64,000 bases of DNA, from NCBI RefSeq assembly GCF_003576645.1, contig NC_044916.1, positions 2,750,702 to 2,814,701 on the forward strand, read 5' to 3'. The position numbers were made by a program, and so were the translations under genes. The DNA is from Ipomoea triloba (Eukaryota > Streptophyta > Magnoliopsida > Solanales > Convolvulaceae). Below the pieces are notes generated by a model, which was not told the origin of the DNA, did not search any database, and saw only the letters and a list, made by a program, of their open reading frames with translations. The stretch's first letter is position 1. Each line of letters begins with the position of its first letter. Of this stretch, positions 28,161-44,283 are shown one piece after another.

Positions 28161-28617
28161 GGGTCACACTTGTGTGAGACCGTCTCACGGATCCTTATTC
28201 GTGAGACGGGTCGGGTCGAGTCAAAGCACCATGCAAATGTCATACTTATATGTGTAAATCTCACATTTATATGCTCAAATATAACACTAATCAAAAATAT
28301 AATTTTTGTTACTTATAAGAGAAAAAGTAATACATTTTTCATAATAAGTAATGTTGACAAGTGTCTCTCACTTATAAGGGCAAATATAATACTTTTGAGG
28401 AAAAATGTAATACTTTTAAATCGAAATGTAAAAGTATTGTATTTTCCCTTAAAAGTATTACATTTACCCTAATAAGTAACAAATTTTTTATTCATGATTA
28501 GTATTACATTTGAGCATATAAGTGTGAGATTTACACATATAAGTGTTACATTTGCATCTTGACCTGACCCGACCCGACCCGTCTCATGGTGAGACAGTCT
28601 CACACAAGTTTTTGCCC
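28161..28617. mobile_element. Foldback MITE, 8-bp TSD ACAATTGT
   Basis: The TSD lies at 28153-28160 and 28618-28625. The left end GGGTCACACTTGTGTGAGAC and the right end read in reverse (GGGCAAAAACTTGTGTGAGA) are inverted copies that go on through the GTCTCACGG/GACGGGTCGGGTC stretch and the internal ATATAAGTGT arms. The paralogous empty site is at about 17834. An 8-bp TSD suggests a hAT-type origin. Confidence 0.85.
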
Positions 28618-28635
28618 ACAATTGTATATAAAAAA

Positions 28636-31484
28636 GGCAAAAACTTGTGTGAGACCGTCTCACGGATCTCCATCCGTGAGACGGGTCGGGTCACACAATT
28701 AGATGGGTCAACATGTGTATATCATGTGCATTTTATGATTATCTCTCTCTGCTTCTCATCCTACACTCCATGTGTTCTCAATCACTCTCTGCATCTCACG
28801 CCTAATCCTACGCCCTCACCATCTCCGTCAATCCCTCTCATCCTTGCATCCGGTGCTCACCATCTCCGCCTCCTCCCATTTCCTCCGCCTCCATTTAAGG
28901 ACTGAAAACAGGACTAGTAATCAGTATGGAATAAATAATGCTCTAAACATCAACTACTATAGGCTGGTTTTATTTAGTGAAAGAGTAAAAACTTATACCT
29001 AAGAAACTTAGAACTAGAATCTGGGATTATTGTAAATGAAGTTGTTAGTATGCAAATGATGAAATGCCAATTACAGAAAAAATAAAAAATAAACCACCAA
29101 AACTTACATAAAAACCTACAGAAAAAATAAAAACCTATAGAGAAAGTTTACCATGCCGGTACTAGTGCCGATAATATCCGATACTATAGATTGGGATACT
29201 ATACAATTATACATTATTGTACCGGGTGGTGTTAGACACATTAAAATTTTTATATAATTAAATGAATAGTCAGCATACTACCCTGGCTTCAACAATGAAA
29301 CAAAAACCATGTTATAGCAGCCTTGAGAACATGCATGGCATTTGTACAGTGGTTTAAAAAGAATGATAGCTCAGTCAATTACCTACCAACAAAACATAAA
29401 ATGGACTGCATTGCATAGTTACTTAAGGTAATCTGGTTCAGAACTCATAATCTTTATCTGAGTAAAATGCAATAGTTTTTCCTTACAGCTTTGGATGCAT
29501 ATTCAGGTCAAAATGAACCTGCTCCAAACATTTCAGGAATGTGCAAATTTTAAACTGTCCCAAAAAGATTATTGAATCAGAATTGAATATTGTACATATA
29601 AGTGATAGGAGAGGGGTGGGCTTGTACCAATGTGATCAATGAACAAACTACAACAAAATCTAATACTTAATACTTTAACACCTTAACAATCAAACACAAT
29701 ACTTAATAGCACAAATATACTACTTTAAAACACAAATGAATACTCAACACTTTAACCATTAAACCTAATACTTTATGGCGTAAAACTAGTACTTTATATC
29801 ACAAATGAATGATCATGATTTAAACCATCAAACACAACACATTAAAGAACAAATATACTTTTTAATTGCACAAATGAATAACCAACACTTAAAGCATTAA
29901 ATCTAATACTCTATGATGCAAATATACTACTTTATATCACAAATGAATAATCATGACTTTAACCATCAAACACAATACTTTATAGAGCAAATATACTACT
30001 TAATGGCACAAATGAACAATCAACACTTTAACCATTAAATCTAATACTTAATAGTCTAAAACTAGTACTTTATATCACAAGTGAATGATCATGACTTTAA
30101 CCATCAAACACAACACAATAAAGAACAAATATACTTTTTAATTGCACATATGAATACCCAACACTTAAAGCATTAAATCTAATACTTTATGATGCAAATA
30201 TACTACTTTATATCACAAATGAATGATTATGACTTTAACCATCAAACACAACACTTTATAGAGCAAATATACTACTTAATTGCACAAATGAACAATCAAC
30301 ACTTTAACCATTAAATCTAATACTTAATAGCCTAAAACTAGTACTTTATATCACAAGTGAATGATCATGACTTTAACCATCAAACACAACACATTAAAGA
30401 ACAAATATACTTTTTAATTGCACAAACACAACACATTAAAGAACAAATATACTTTTTAATTGCACATATGAATAACCAACACTTAAAGCATTAAATCTAA
30501 TACTTTATGATGCAAATATACTACTTAAAGCATTAAATCTAATACTTTATGATGCAAATATACTACTTTATATCACAAATGAATGATCATGACTTTAACC
30601 ATCAAACACAACACTTTATAGAGAAAATATACTACTTAATTGCACAAATGAACAGTCAACACTTTAACTATTAAATCTAATACGTAATAGCCTAAAACTA
30701 GTACTTTAAAACACAAATGAATAGTAAACACTTTAACCATCGAACACAATACTTAAAGGCACAAATATACTACTTCATAACAATAGTGAATACTCAACAT
30801 TTAAAGGAAGAAACATAGGAAATTACCTACGATGAACCGCGAGAAATTAAACCGAAGAAGCAGAGATTAATAAGCAGAGTTGCCGGCGACGAAATATCTA
30901 TGGCTGAGGAAATCCGACTTACTGCATGCAAACACAAAAGTCCTTATTGGAGAACATCATGTGAGAAATTAAATAGAAAAAGCGTACAGTATTGGCAGTT
31001 ACTGGCGGCCGAAATTTATATGCAAACGCAATCTGACTTACTGCAAACGCAAAACTTTGAGAAAGTTAACGGAATGGCAGACAACCGCTAGAAAAAGAAG
31101 AAATTAAACGGAATAAATGGAGATTATAGTTGTGGCCGGTGAAGGAGATAGAAGGAAGAGAAACTCAGAAGAGATGGAGCCAGAGGATGAGGTCGAAGGA
31201 GGGTGGAGGTGGAAGACCAGTGAGGTCGAAGGACATAGGAAGAGGACGTGCTCGAAAGAGATGGAGCCGAAGGATGAGGTTAGAGGAGGTGGAGGCAGAT
31301 AATGCGGTCAGAGGAAGAGGAAGTGGAGCGGGAGGATGAGATTGGAGAAGGCGGAGGTCGATAGAAGAAATCGCATGTCGTAGAAGCAGAGAGAGAAATA
31401 GAGAGGAGCGTGCGTGAGATTGTTGATGGCATGTGATTAACCCATATAATAAAAGATCCGACCCGTCTCACACAAGTGTGACCC
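28636..31484. mobile_element. Large non-autonomous element of the same TIR family
   Basis: The ends GGCAAAAACTTGTGTGAGAC and (reverse of right end) GGGTCACACTTGTGTGAGAC match the neighbouring MITE. It sits in an A run (AAAAAA on both sides) that is uninterrupted in the paralogue at 17840. About 2.85 kb: an AT-rich left part, a tandem array (29821-30780) and a G/A-rich stretch at 31120-31390 (GAGGTCGAAGGA-type repeats) whose open frames look like compositional artefacts. No transposase is visible. Confidence 0.75.
29821..30780 (+). repeat. About 138-bp tandem repeat array inside the TIR element
   Basis: The motif TTAACCATCAAACACAA or a close variant recurs at about 29821, 29959, 30097, 30236, 30372, 30596 and 30732. 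The period is 136-139 bp except for one longer interval of about 224, where a partial unit is itself duplicated. Each unit carries TACTTTATATCACAAATGAA and GCAAATATACTAC sub-motifs. Diverged partial units extend left to about 29650. Confidence 0.8.
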
Positions 31485-32642
31485 AAAAAAACTACGACTC
31501 TTGAGTCATGACTATGAAGTCTTCCAGCCTCTCAACATCGTTCTTCAATGCATCCAGATCAGCATTCTTAGCCAGTATTCTTTATTAAATATTGTTGACC
31601 ACTTGCTTAGTTGCTTGGTGAATGAGTCAACCATGCATAATATCAAAAGTCTTCTATATTATAATCAGTTTACTTTTTGCTAATATTTTTTATTTAGTTA
31701 GTCGTACTAAATTTTTTATTGCAACTTACCTCTTGTGTATGATTTGTGAACTATTATATAGGAGTAAAATTTACAAAATTCACACTTTCAAATAATGACT
31801 GCTGGTTTTAATTTCCCTGTCTTCAAAAAAAAAAAAGAGAGTGTTCTTCATGTATATACGGGGGAACAACCCTCTAGTTATATTTATAATAAATTAGTGA
31901 GTGTTATGTGAGTTCGTCTCATAAATTTTTATTAGTTACCACATATCTTGACCTAGTACTTGCGTGTCGTCCTATATATGCGTGCACCAATCCCTGTTCT
32001 AATTAAAATCACACCATTAAAATGATGTTTGTGAGTTTCTCTCATATGCACAAATTACTACGTTGGTGACAAGTGTTTGTATCGTTAATATAAACATCAT
32101 TAACTCAAAGCACTAGTATATTCATGATATATCGGGGGAATATGCTCCCATTTAATAGTTCGCAAATTAAATAGGAGAAGTAAATTAGATTATGAAAATC
32201 CTGTGCAATAGATAAATTATACTAGAAAGACCATATGTGATGGGTTAATTAAATTGAAAAAATGTTAATAAGAATAATCAAAATCATAATCTTCTGGTAC
32301 AAAAATCATCAGGTATGTTTCACCCTTTAGGTTATTCATTTTGGCGCAAAATCATATATTTTGTGTTAATGAATCCTTTGTCAATTAATAAGATGTTCTT
32401 TTGTATTTCTACATTAATAACTTAACACCTAAATTTACCTAACTTTTCTGATGTACTAAAAGTCGTTGGAAATTTAATAGCTATACCAATTTGCTCTGTC
32501 CGAGAAAATAATTGAAACAATGAAAGCCCATCAATTATTCCGGAAAAAAAAAAAAAAAAGTACCGTTGGTTGACTACGAAGTCTCCTAGCCTCCCAGAGT
32601 CCCAGGCCATTGTTACTTTAGGCAAAATAAAAAATAAAATAA

Positions 32643-32682
<40 letters not shown>

Positions 32683-33861
32683 TTCTGCAATATTTTTTTA
32701 AAGTGCCCAGATTTTTAAGTAGAGTGGTGATTTTGAACTGAGAGCAACCCAATAGGAATTTTCGGATGATTTTTGGAAAGGTTTTATAAAGCTTGGAGTC
32801 TTATTATGTGGAAGTAAGAAAAAGAAGAGAGATAGAAAGTTGGGTTCTCACATGAGGGATAAATTTTTGTCTCTTACTCTCCTACCGTGGACTCCACTAA
32901 ATAATTAAAAAAATGACAGCCCATTCACCAATAGTGTCCAATAAGCGTGCGTACTGCACGCAGTGAGCGCGCTGTGGTTGATCACTAACTGGTGACCATT
33001 CTCATTTATTAATTTTTCTTTCTTTTGTTTTTTTTTTTTTGCTCTCTCCTCTTCACTTGAGATTTGACCAAAAGAATTAAATGTGATAAAAAAGATAAAA
33101 GATATGCACTGAATATATTAAAAATAATACGGAGTACTTGGACAACGAATGTAGTAATCATATCATTTATCATTAGGAAAGTGGCACTTTTTTTTTTTTG
33201 AATTATGATGATATACTCCTTAGTTTATTTCTCTTCAAAGGTGCATCAACTTTTTCTCGGATCCCATACTTAATCTCAAACAATGAGAGCTAACGGGCGT
33301 TTGGTTGAATGGAGGGAATTAAGCGAGGAAAGAAATAATATGAAAATTAAAGTGGTAATTGAAATTTCAGTGTTTGGTTTGCAAGAATAGAATTAATAAG
33401 AATTTTAATTTCAATGTTTGGTATACATAGGAAATTGAAAGGGAATAGTAGTATAAAGTCCAAAACGCATATACTTATTATCATTATTATTATTATTATA
33501 AAAATTCTAAATGACCAAATTCAAATTTTGCTTTTGAAAATATATAACAAACTGTAAATAAACGTTAGAATTGCATAACGAAAGCAATAAAAGGTTAAAA
33601 CTTTGTGTGAACGAGTACATGTACCGTTTGAATCAATACAATATTTGATTCAAACGGAACGCGGGTGGTTCAAATTGATTGTTTTTAGTTAACTGAAGAG
33701 AAGAAAAAACCTTCCTTTTTGCATTTACTACGAACGTTTTTTTTTAAAACCTTTTTTAGGATTTTGGTTTTATTTATAAGACTTGTAGATAAAAAAAGAA
33801 AAAAAAAAAAGAGATAGAATAACTTCGACCTTTTCAACTAATAGTGAAAGAACAAAATCGT
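31485..33861. other. Spacer between TIR element and hAT-A
   Basis: 31485-31560 is the right part of duplicated spacer B. Further on are an (AAT)n run at about 32640-32682, a sequence starting GGGCGTTTGGTTGAATGGAG at 33294 that looks like a MITE terminus, and a TTTGAATCA/TGATTCAAA hairpin at about 33627-33657. I see no gene. Confidence 0.55.
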
Positions 33862-33869
33862 GGTACATA

Positions 33870-34398
33870 CAGTGGCGGAGCCACAATGGGGGCAGTGGGG
33901 GCAGCCGCCCCCACTCCCCCACCACATATAATGTATATATATTAAGTATACTAACATTTAAGCAAAGCTTAATTTGGCTTAGATGGTAATGCTCTAATGT
34001 AGAATGCATTGGGCGATAGTTCAAACCCTAACAGCAGCTCTAGTGTTTAGTTTTTTGGATTTACTTAAATTTTGTTCTTGACATTTTTTAATATTAATAG
34101 TGTGAATTCTAATTGGATTTTTTTTGGTCACATTCTGACTTCTTCTTTTTTTTTTTCTTTTTTAATATTAATAGTGAGGTGAATGATTTATAATGTGTTT
34201 TAATTCAAACTATTTTATCAAATTAATTATGTTTTATATTTTGTTTTAAATATTTTTTATCTTTATGTATTTTGATTTTTTATCACTAGTCAACAATATT
34301 TATGATTCGGTATCTAAGTTTTTCATTTTTTTTTTCAAAATATCTCGTTAACTTTGATCTTTCGCTCCCACTAGAGAAATTTTCTGACTCCGCCACTG
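33870..34398. mobile_element. hAT-A: non-autonomous hAT element, 8-bp TSD GGTACATA
   Basis: The TSD lies at 33862-33869 and 34399-34406. The terminal inverted repeat is CAGTGGCGGAG on both ends, extended imperfectly (left CAGTGGCGGAGCCAC, right in reverse CAGTGGCGGAGTCAG). 529 bp, no transposase. It lies about 570 bp upstream of the CRK3 start codon. Relatives are hAT-B (35968) and hAT-C (62184). Confidence 0.93.
33975..34027 (+). promoter_or_regulatory. tRNA-like pol III A and B boxes inside hAT-A
   Basis: TGGCTTAGATGG (33975-33986) fits the A-box pattern TRGYNNARNNGG, and GTTCAAACC (34019-34027) fits the B-box pattern GWTCRANNC, about 32 bp apart as in tRNA genes and SINEs. The surrounding sequence does not fold into a standard tRNA that I can see, so this is a tRNA-derived module, not a tRNA gene. 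Confidence 0.45.
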
Positions 34399-34968
34399 GG
34401 TACATACCGATACCTATGACAGGTAACAAAATGGAGATAGAAAGAAATAACTCTCGCGGTCCAGAATCCAAAAAAGAAGAAAATAGAGATAAACTAAGGG
34501 AGTTTTGAGAAAACTTATTTGATTGAGGTTGACCTACCTGATTGACGTTATGTATTGAGAGTAGAAGAAGAAGAGGTACTATAATTGAAATAGAGAGGTC
34601 AAACATCAATTTTAGGGTAAAAAAAAACGAGGGGTAATAGATTGAAAATACTACTCATACTCCCAAATTCTACTCTCAACTTTTACCCCCTCCCACAAAA
34701 TTTTGATTGTGGCATTTTCATTGGGACTCACATGATAAAAGATAACTAATTGTCAATTGCCACATAAACAAGTAAAAATGAAGCAGTAGAAATAGACAGT
34801 ACATATAGTAGAACTCATGTCAAGAACCTTGTGGTCAGTAGTACCAAGTTGCTCCCTCACATGGGAGGTTGCGGGGTGTAGAAGTCATAATGGTAATAAT
34901 AATACTCTGTAGAAGTTCTTTAAAAACGTTATTGCAGAGCTGCCTCGGAGCAATCAATCTCTCCGGCA

Positions 34969-38708
<3,740 letters not shown>

Positions 38709-39522
38709 GGTGGCAAATTTATTTTGTCAAAGGATTATGGCATCATAAGCATTTTCAGAGTTAATCAAACCAAGTAAAATTTATGAAAAATATTACTTGT
38801 AACCCCAAATTTTACTTCTTCTAACAAGTCTTGGATATGATGTGGACAATTTTATCTGGCCCACAAGATGAAAATGTCTTATCCATGCTTACCACATCAG
38901 GGGATATAATTGATGAAGTAAAATTTGGGAGTCTCTATAGTAGAACTCAAAATTTATTTTGATTAATAATGTATTTGGCATTCAAATTGTTTAGTCCAAT
39001 TAATGGTGTTTTGTATCGTGTCATGAATGTGCCATGAATAATTTTTTTTTATCATGTTTCAAAATGCATTATTTTCTTCTACTTGTCAATATTTTTGACT
39101 TCGACACTATCCAGATATTCCCACCTTTGGGATGGGTGTGTTGTTAGTCATTTACAAATCTAATTAATTAGTTAAGTTTTGGGGACTTCTAAAACTAATT
39201 AATTAGTTAAGTGTTAGGCATTGGTCGGTGTGCCGAGTTTTGTCTTTACTAAATTCGAAACGTGACGTTGTGGTTTATGGTTTACCGGAGAGAAATGAAG
39301 TTAAATAGTTAACGTTCACCTATACTTATCACCAATTGGTTTTAAAAAAGATGTGATAATTAGATAACTAAATAATTCTGTGATTGACTTACAAGATGGG
39401 TAACCTAGCGCGGACGAGATTCGTCATTAAGATTTCAATATAACACGTCTGTGTATTGTTGAGAAAATAACTTATCAAATATTTCTCACACACTTGCACA
39501 TTTTCATAAATTTTAGAAAGTT
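38709..39522. other. CRK3 3' flank and spacer
   Basis: AT-rich, with no further gene. CTAATTAATTAGTTAAG occurs twice (about 39161 and 39196), a small local duplication. No polyadenylation signal stands out. Confidence 0.55.
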
Positions 39523-39527
39523 GGGAC

Positions 39528-39662
39528 GATGAGAACTGAATATTGTATTGATTCAATTGAACAATTACAATGATGAGGAATAGGAGATATATATACTAGG
39601 GGAGTCTCAGGTAGAGTAGGATAGCTAGTCCTAACGTGACTCAAACTCAGAGAGTCCTAATA
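39528..39662 (-). repeat. copia-2 3' LTR
   Basis: 135 bp, identical to 43966-44100. Confidence 0.95.
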
Positions 39663-39669
39663 CTCCCCC

Positions 39670-42600
39670 TCAAGCGCAGGGTAAACTACTAACCTGAAGC
39701 TTGTCCCTAAGAAAAGAAAATCTAGGACTAGGCAAAGCTTTTGTAAAGATATCAGCTAATTGATCTTTTGTGGAAATAAAGTTAACCTGAATATCTCCAT
39801 TGGCAACCCTATCTCTAACAAAGTGGTAGTCAATCTCCATGTGCTTAGTTCTTGCATGAAAAATTGGATTCGCACACATATAAGTAGCACCAAGATTGTC
39901 ACACCATAATTTGGGAGTAAGGATGCCATCAATTTTGATCTCACGCAGCAAGGACATGATCCATATGACCTCAGCACAAACATCAGCCAAGGCTTTATAC
40001 TCAGCTTCCGTGGATGATCTTGCAACTGTCTTCTGTTTCTTGCACACCCAAGAGAAAAGATTGGTGCCAAGAAACACTGCATACCCACTAGTAGACTTAC
40101 GGTCCTCAGGACAACCAGCCCAGTCAGAATCAGAGAAAGCATGAAGCTCTCTAGAATTTGACTGAGTTACACGCAAGCCGAATGAGAGGGTGCCTTTGAC
40201 ATACCTGAGCACTCGTTTTAGCTGCTCCCAGTGAGACAATGTTGGAGCATGCATATGTTGACACAATTGATTGACCGCAAAGGATAAGTCTGGCCGTGTA
40301 ATTGTGAGATACTGGAGAGCACCAGCCAAACTCCTGTATTTCGTTGGATCTTCATATGAATCTGAATTAAGCAATGGAGTTTTCGATGTAGAAATAGTAG
40401 TGGCGAGAGGTTTACAATCAGTCATTCCAGCCCGTTTCAAGATGTCTGACATGTACCGCTGCTGAGAAAGAATAACACCATTGCTAGTTTTGACTAGCTC
40501 AATTCCAAGAAAGAAACCAGGTTCACCAAGATCTCTAATTTTGAAAGCATTAGACAGTTTAGAGAGTAAATCAGACACTAGTAGCTCATCAGTCCCCATT
40601 ACCAAAATGTCATCAACATATACTAAAAGATACACACATGCAGGACCACGAGAGTAATATAATAATGACACATCAGTCTTTGAAGCTATAAACCCAACAG
40701 AGAGTAAAAAAGTATGCAGCCGATTAAACCAAGCTCGTGGAGCTTGCTTTAAGCCATATAAGGAACGCCTCAACAGACAAACGTGATCAGGCAATTGAGC
40801 ATCAGCATACCCGGGTGGTTGACGCATATAAACAGTCTCAGCCAAATCACCATTCAAAAATGCATTGTGTACGTCAAGCTGCCTAACCACCCAACCTGAG
40901 GAAATAGCCAAACTCAAAAGCAATCTGACTGTAGTGGGTTTCACAACCGGACTAAAGGTGTCAAAAAAGTCCTGACCAGGAACTTGATTAAACCCTTTCG
41001 CCACAAGTCTCGCCTTATGCCTCTCTATTGAACCATCAGCTTTACGTTTAGTACGAAAAACCCACTTACACCCAATCACATTCATACCTGGGCGAGGAGG
41101 AACTAGAACCCAAGTCTGATTGTGCAAAAGTGCATTGAACTCCAGATCCATTGCCTCTCGCCATTCAGAAAATTTAACTGCCTGAGTGTAGCAAGTGGGC
41201 TCGGTAGGACATGCCTGAGCAGAGAGAGCCAAAAGTGGAGCCACAGACCGACTCCTCGTAGCCATTACATGGGAGCGAACAGTCGGACGTGTGGACTTGC
41301 CACGGGGTCGTCCTCTTTGACGAGTAGGAGCAGCAGTGGTGGTGACAGGAGAATCAGCCTGAGCAGAATCAGCAAGAGAAGATGGCAATACCTGTAAAAC
41401 CGATTCAGCCCACGGCTTCTGCACAGAGGGAGGAGATGGCACAGCAACCCTACTAACAAAGGGAAACACATTCTCGTCAAAGTGTACATGTCTGCAGATA
41501 TAAATCTTATTAGTCGTTAAGTCCATGCATCTGTACCCCCTAAAAGACTCAGGATAACCTAAGAAAACACAAGGAGATGACCGATACGACATTTTGTGAC
41601 GATTATAAGGACGCAAGTGAGGATAACAAAGACAACCAAACACACGAAGAAAAGAGTATGAGGGAGAAGATTTATGTAACAATAAATGAGGACTGGAATT
41701 CTGCAAAACACTAGATGGCATTCTATTAATCAAGTAAACAGCAGTTTCAAAAGCAAAGTCCCAAAAACGAGATGGAACAGACGCACGAGCCATAAGAGTA
41801 AGACCAGTTTCAACAATATGCCTATGCTTCCTCTCAACACGACCATTCTGTTCATGAGTGTAGGCACAGGATTGTCTATGATTAATCCCTAACTGAAGAA
41901 GAACAGTATGTAACTTTTTGTATTCAGCTCCTAAGTCCGACTGAATAGCCTTAATTTTGCGATTAAATGACCGTTCAACTAAGGCACGAAACTTGTCAAA
42001 AATGGCATACAAGTCAGACTTCAATTTCATAGGATAATACCACGTGTAACGAGAATGGTCATCAACAAAAAGAACAAAATAACGATAACCAGAAGAAGAC
42101 AAAACAGGAGCTGGTCCCCAAATATCAGTATAAATCAAATCAAGAATATTCGAACTAACAGAGTCTACACGTGGCAAAGGGAAACGAGTAGACTTGCCCA
42201 ATTGACACGCAGAACACAAAGAAGAAGTACAACGATTATTGCGACTAGAACCACTCACAGAACAAAAAGGAAGAATACGATCTAAGACTCGTTGATGAGG
42301 ATGTCCCAAACGATCATGCCATATGGAAGAGGGAGCACGGGACGAGATAAACGCACGGGGACTGTTTTTCGGAATAGCACGGGACGAGATAAACGCACGG
42401 GGACTGTTTTTCGGAATGGGCAAGGACGAGATAAACGCACGGGGACTGTTTTTCGGAATGGGCAACGTGTAGAGAAACGCACGGGGACTGTTTTTCGGAA
42501 TGGGCAACGTGTAGAGACCACCGCAGGGACTGTTTTTCGGAATGGGCAACGTGTAGAGACCACCGCAACTATTGCCGCGAAGAAGAATTGCCTTGGTTGC

Positions 42601-43935
42601 TATATCCTTCACAACAAAAAAGAATGGATGAAACTCAAAAAAGACTTTATTATCTTTTGCAAAGCGTTGCACAGATAAAAGAGAGGAAGACAAACCAGGA
42701 ACATGTAAAATATCAGACATCCTAAATACTTTAGACGGGGTAGAAAAAGAAGCATGACCAGTATGACTAATAAGCAAACCTGTACCATCACCAACTCGAA
42801 GAGCATCACCACCAGTGTACTCTTCAGATGTAGAGAGCGCAGCAATATCAGGGGTCGCGTGATTTGTCGCCCCAGTGTCTGGAATCCAAAGATGCGAGTC
42901 AGACACAAGATTCGGCGCATCCTCAGCATATGTTAAATGAGCTTGGAGTCCACGGCCAATTAAAGAAAAACAGGCTGGTGCAAGATGGCCATAATTGCCA
43001 CATAATTGGCATTGAGGCTGCCAATTACCACCACGTCGCCCACGTGACCTGCCACCACCATGCGAGCCACGTCCACGCTGCACACCACCGCCCTGCTGCT
43101 GCTGGTCGGCGAAAACAGCACCGCCACGTGACTGATTCCCACCGCGGCGATTCGATCCGCCACGCCAAGACCGCGACCGACCTCCACTACCACGCTGGCC
43201 AACAAAAGCCGCAGCTGTAGGGGCTGGAACACTGCCATAGCTATCACCGGTAGCGAACTCATGCGAGCCAAGGAGATCGGCGAGTTCGGGAAGACGCACC
43301 GGCTGACCTCGAACATTCAAAGAGGCTACGATAGAGTGATATTCTGGACGTAAACCTCTGAAAATATACATATTCTGATCCTCCAAAGGAACCGCACGAC
43401 CAGCAAGAGCTAGATCTTCCACCATAACTTGCGCACGAGCAATGTAGTCGACGGCGGAGGCATCACCTTGGCGTATTGTTTGCAGCTATCCAAGAATATG
43501 CAGAATCCGAGCTTGACTGGAAGAAGCGAGAGCCTGCTCAAGCGCCAACCAGAGATCACGCGACGTAGTGCAACCAATTGCGAGGTACATAACTTCCGAC
43601 GAAAGTGAAGAGATTAACATGCTAAGGACCGCCTGATCTTGGCGCACCCATGGAGCATGCAGCGGGTTGGGTAGAGCAGCAGCAGCGGAGGAGCCTTCAG
43701 AAACGGGAAGAAAACGATTAGGGCAAGAGTTCGTGCCATCAACGACACCCATGAGGTCGTGCCCACGAAGAAACGGAATAACCTGCGTCCTCCAAAATAA
43801 GAAATTCTTGTTCGTTAGCTTAATGCTAACATAGTGATGCGCAGCAGACAGAGAAGCGGCTGCTAAAGAAACCGCAGAAGAAATAGCTGCATCAGAAACG
43901 GTCCGTTCGGAAGAATTAACAGAGCCGTCAGCCAT
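39670..43935 (-). pseudogene. copia-2 Gag-Pol polyprotein with a single amber stop
   Basis: Gag begins at 43935 (MADGSVNSSERTVSD) and runs to a TAG at 43488-43486; the same frame then continues (LQTIRQGDASAVDY) without another stop to 39670, about 1,420 codons in all. Domains in order: Gag, zinc knuckle CQLCGNYGHLAPAC, protease WIPDTGATNHATPD, integrase zinc part (WHDRLGHPHQ...CSACQLGK) and core (YTDIWGP, IQSDLGAEY, HEQNGRVERKHRHIVETG), reverse transcriptase (DVHNAFLNGDL, YVDDILVMG) and RNase H ([21 protein letters not shown]). Related elements have Gln where the TAG stands, so CAG to TAG is likely. A 14-residue tandem repeat has expanded before the integrase. Apart from the amber codon it could be functional. 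Confidence 0.93.
42331..42571 (-). repeat. In-frame 42-bp minisatellite in copia-2 pol
   Basis: The 15-mer ACTGTTTTTCGGAAT starts at 42361, 42403, 42445, 42487 and 42529, an exact 42-bp period, with a partial unit before it. In the polyprotein it is a 14-residue repeat around LPIPKNSPRAFISS, just before the integrase zinc motif. copia-1 has a single unit-like stretch here (YKLPINRSHFAFLSARA). Confidence 0.92.
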
Positions 43936-43965
43936 TGGAAAATAAACCTAGGCTAGCTGATACCA

Positions 43966-44100
43966 GATGAGAACTGAATATTGTATTGATTCAATTGAAC
44001 AATTACAATGATGAGGAATAGGAGATATATATACTAGGGGAGTCTCAGGTAGAGTAGGATAGCTAGTCCTAACGTGACTCAAACTCAGAGAGTCCTAATA
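43966..44100 (-). repeat. copia-2 5' LTR
   Basis: 135 bp, identical to 39528-39662; followed on the minus strand by the PBS. Confidence 0.95.
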
Positions 44101-44283
44101 GGGACCATTAAATACACTTGCAAGAAAAAAAATTCTCTCTCTAGTATTCTAGGGTTTCTTCTCCTCTCCTAGGGTTTGTTCTAGGTTTTCCGTTTTTTCG
44201 CTGTTTTCCTTCCGATTAATCTCATCGGTTTCGTTCGCCAAGTTTGGTGTTTGACACTTTCTGGTTGTTGTCCATCTGCATGC

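Larger units (their letters stand above)
39528..44100 (-). mobile_element. copia-2: nearly intact young Ty1/copia element
   Basis: Two 135-bp LTRs (39528-39662 and 43966-44100) read identical base for base. TSD GGGAC at 39523-39527 and 44101-44105. On the minus strand TGGTATCAG (initiator tRNA-Met PBS) directly follows the right LTR, and TTGAGGGGGAG is the polypurine tract at the left. LTR ends fixed by the TSD are TATTAGG...CTCATC, not TG...CA. The polyprotein is open except for one TAG. LTRs this short and identical mean a very recent insertion. Confidence 0.95.

Noticed and set aside
28161..28617. Possible regulatory RNA hairpin
   Set aside because: The inverted repeat is explained by a MITE with an 8-bp target duplication and a paralogous empty site.
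29821..30780. CRISPR-like or centromeric array
   Set aside because: The units are about 138 bp and directly adjoining, with no spacers; only about seven copies lie inside a TIR element.
31117..31486. Glu/Arg-rich frames on both strands
   Set aside because: They come from a GA-rich repeat inside a TIR element and overlap each other on opposite strands.
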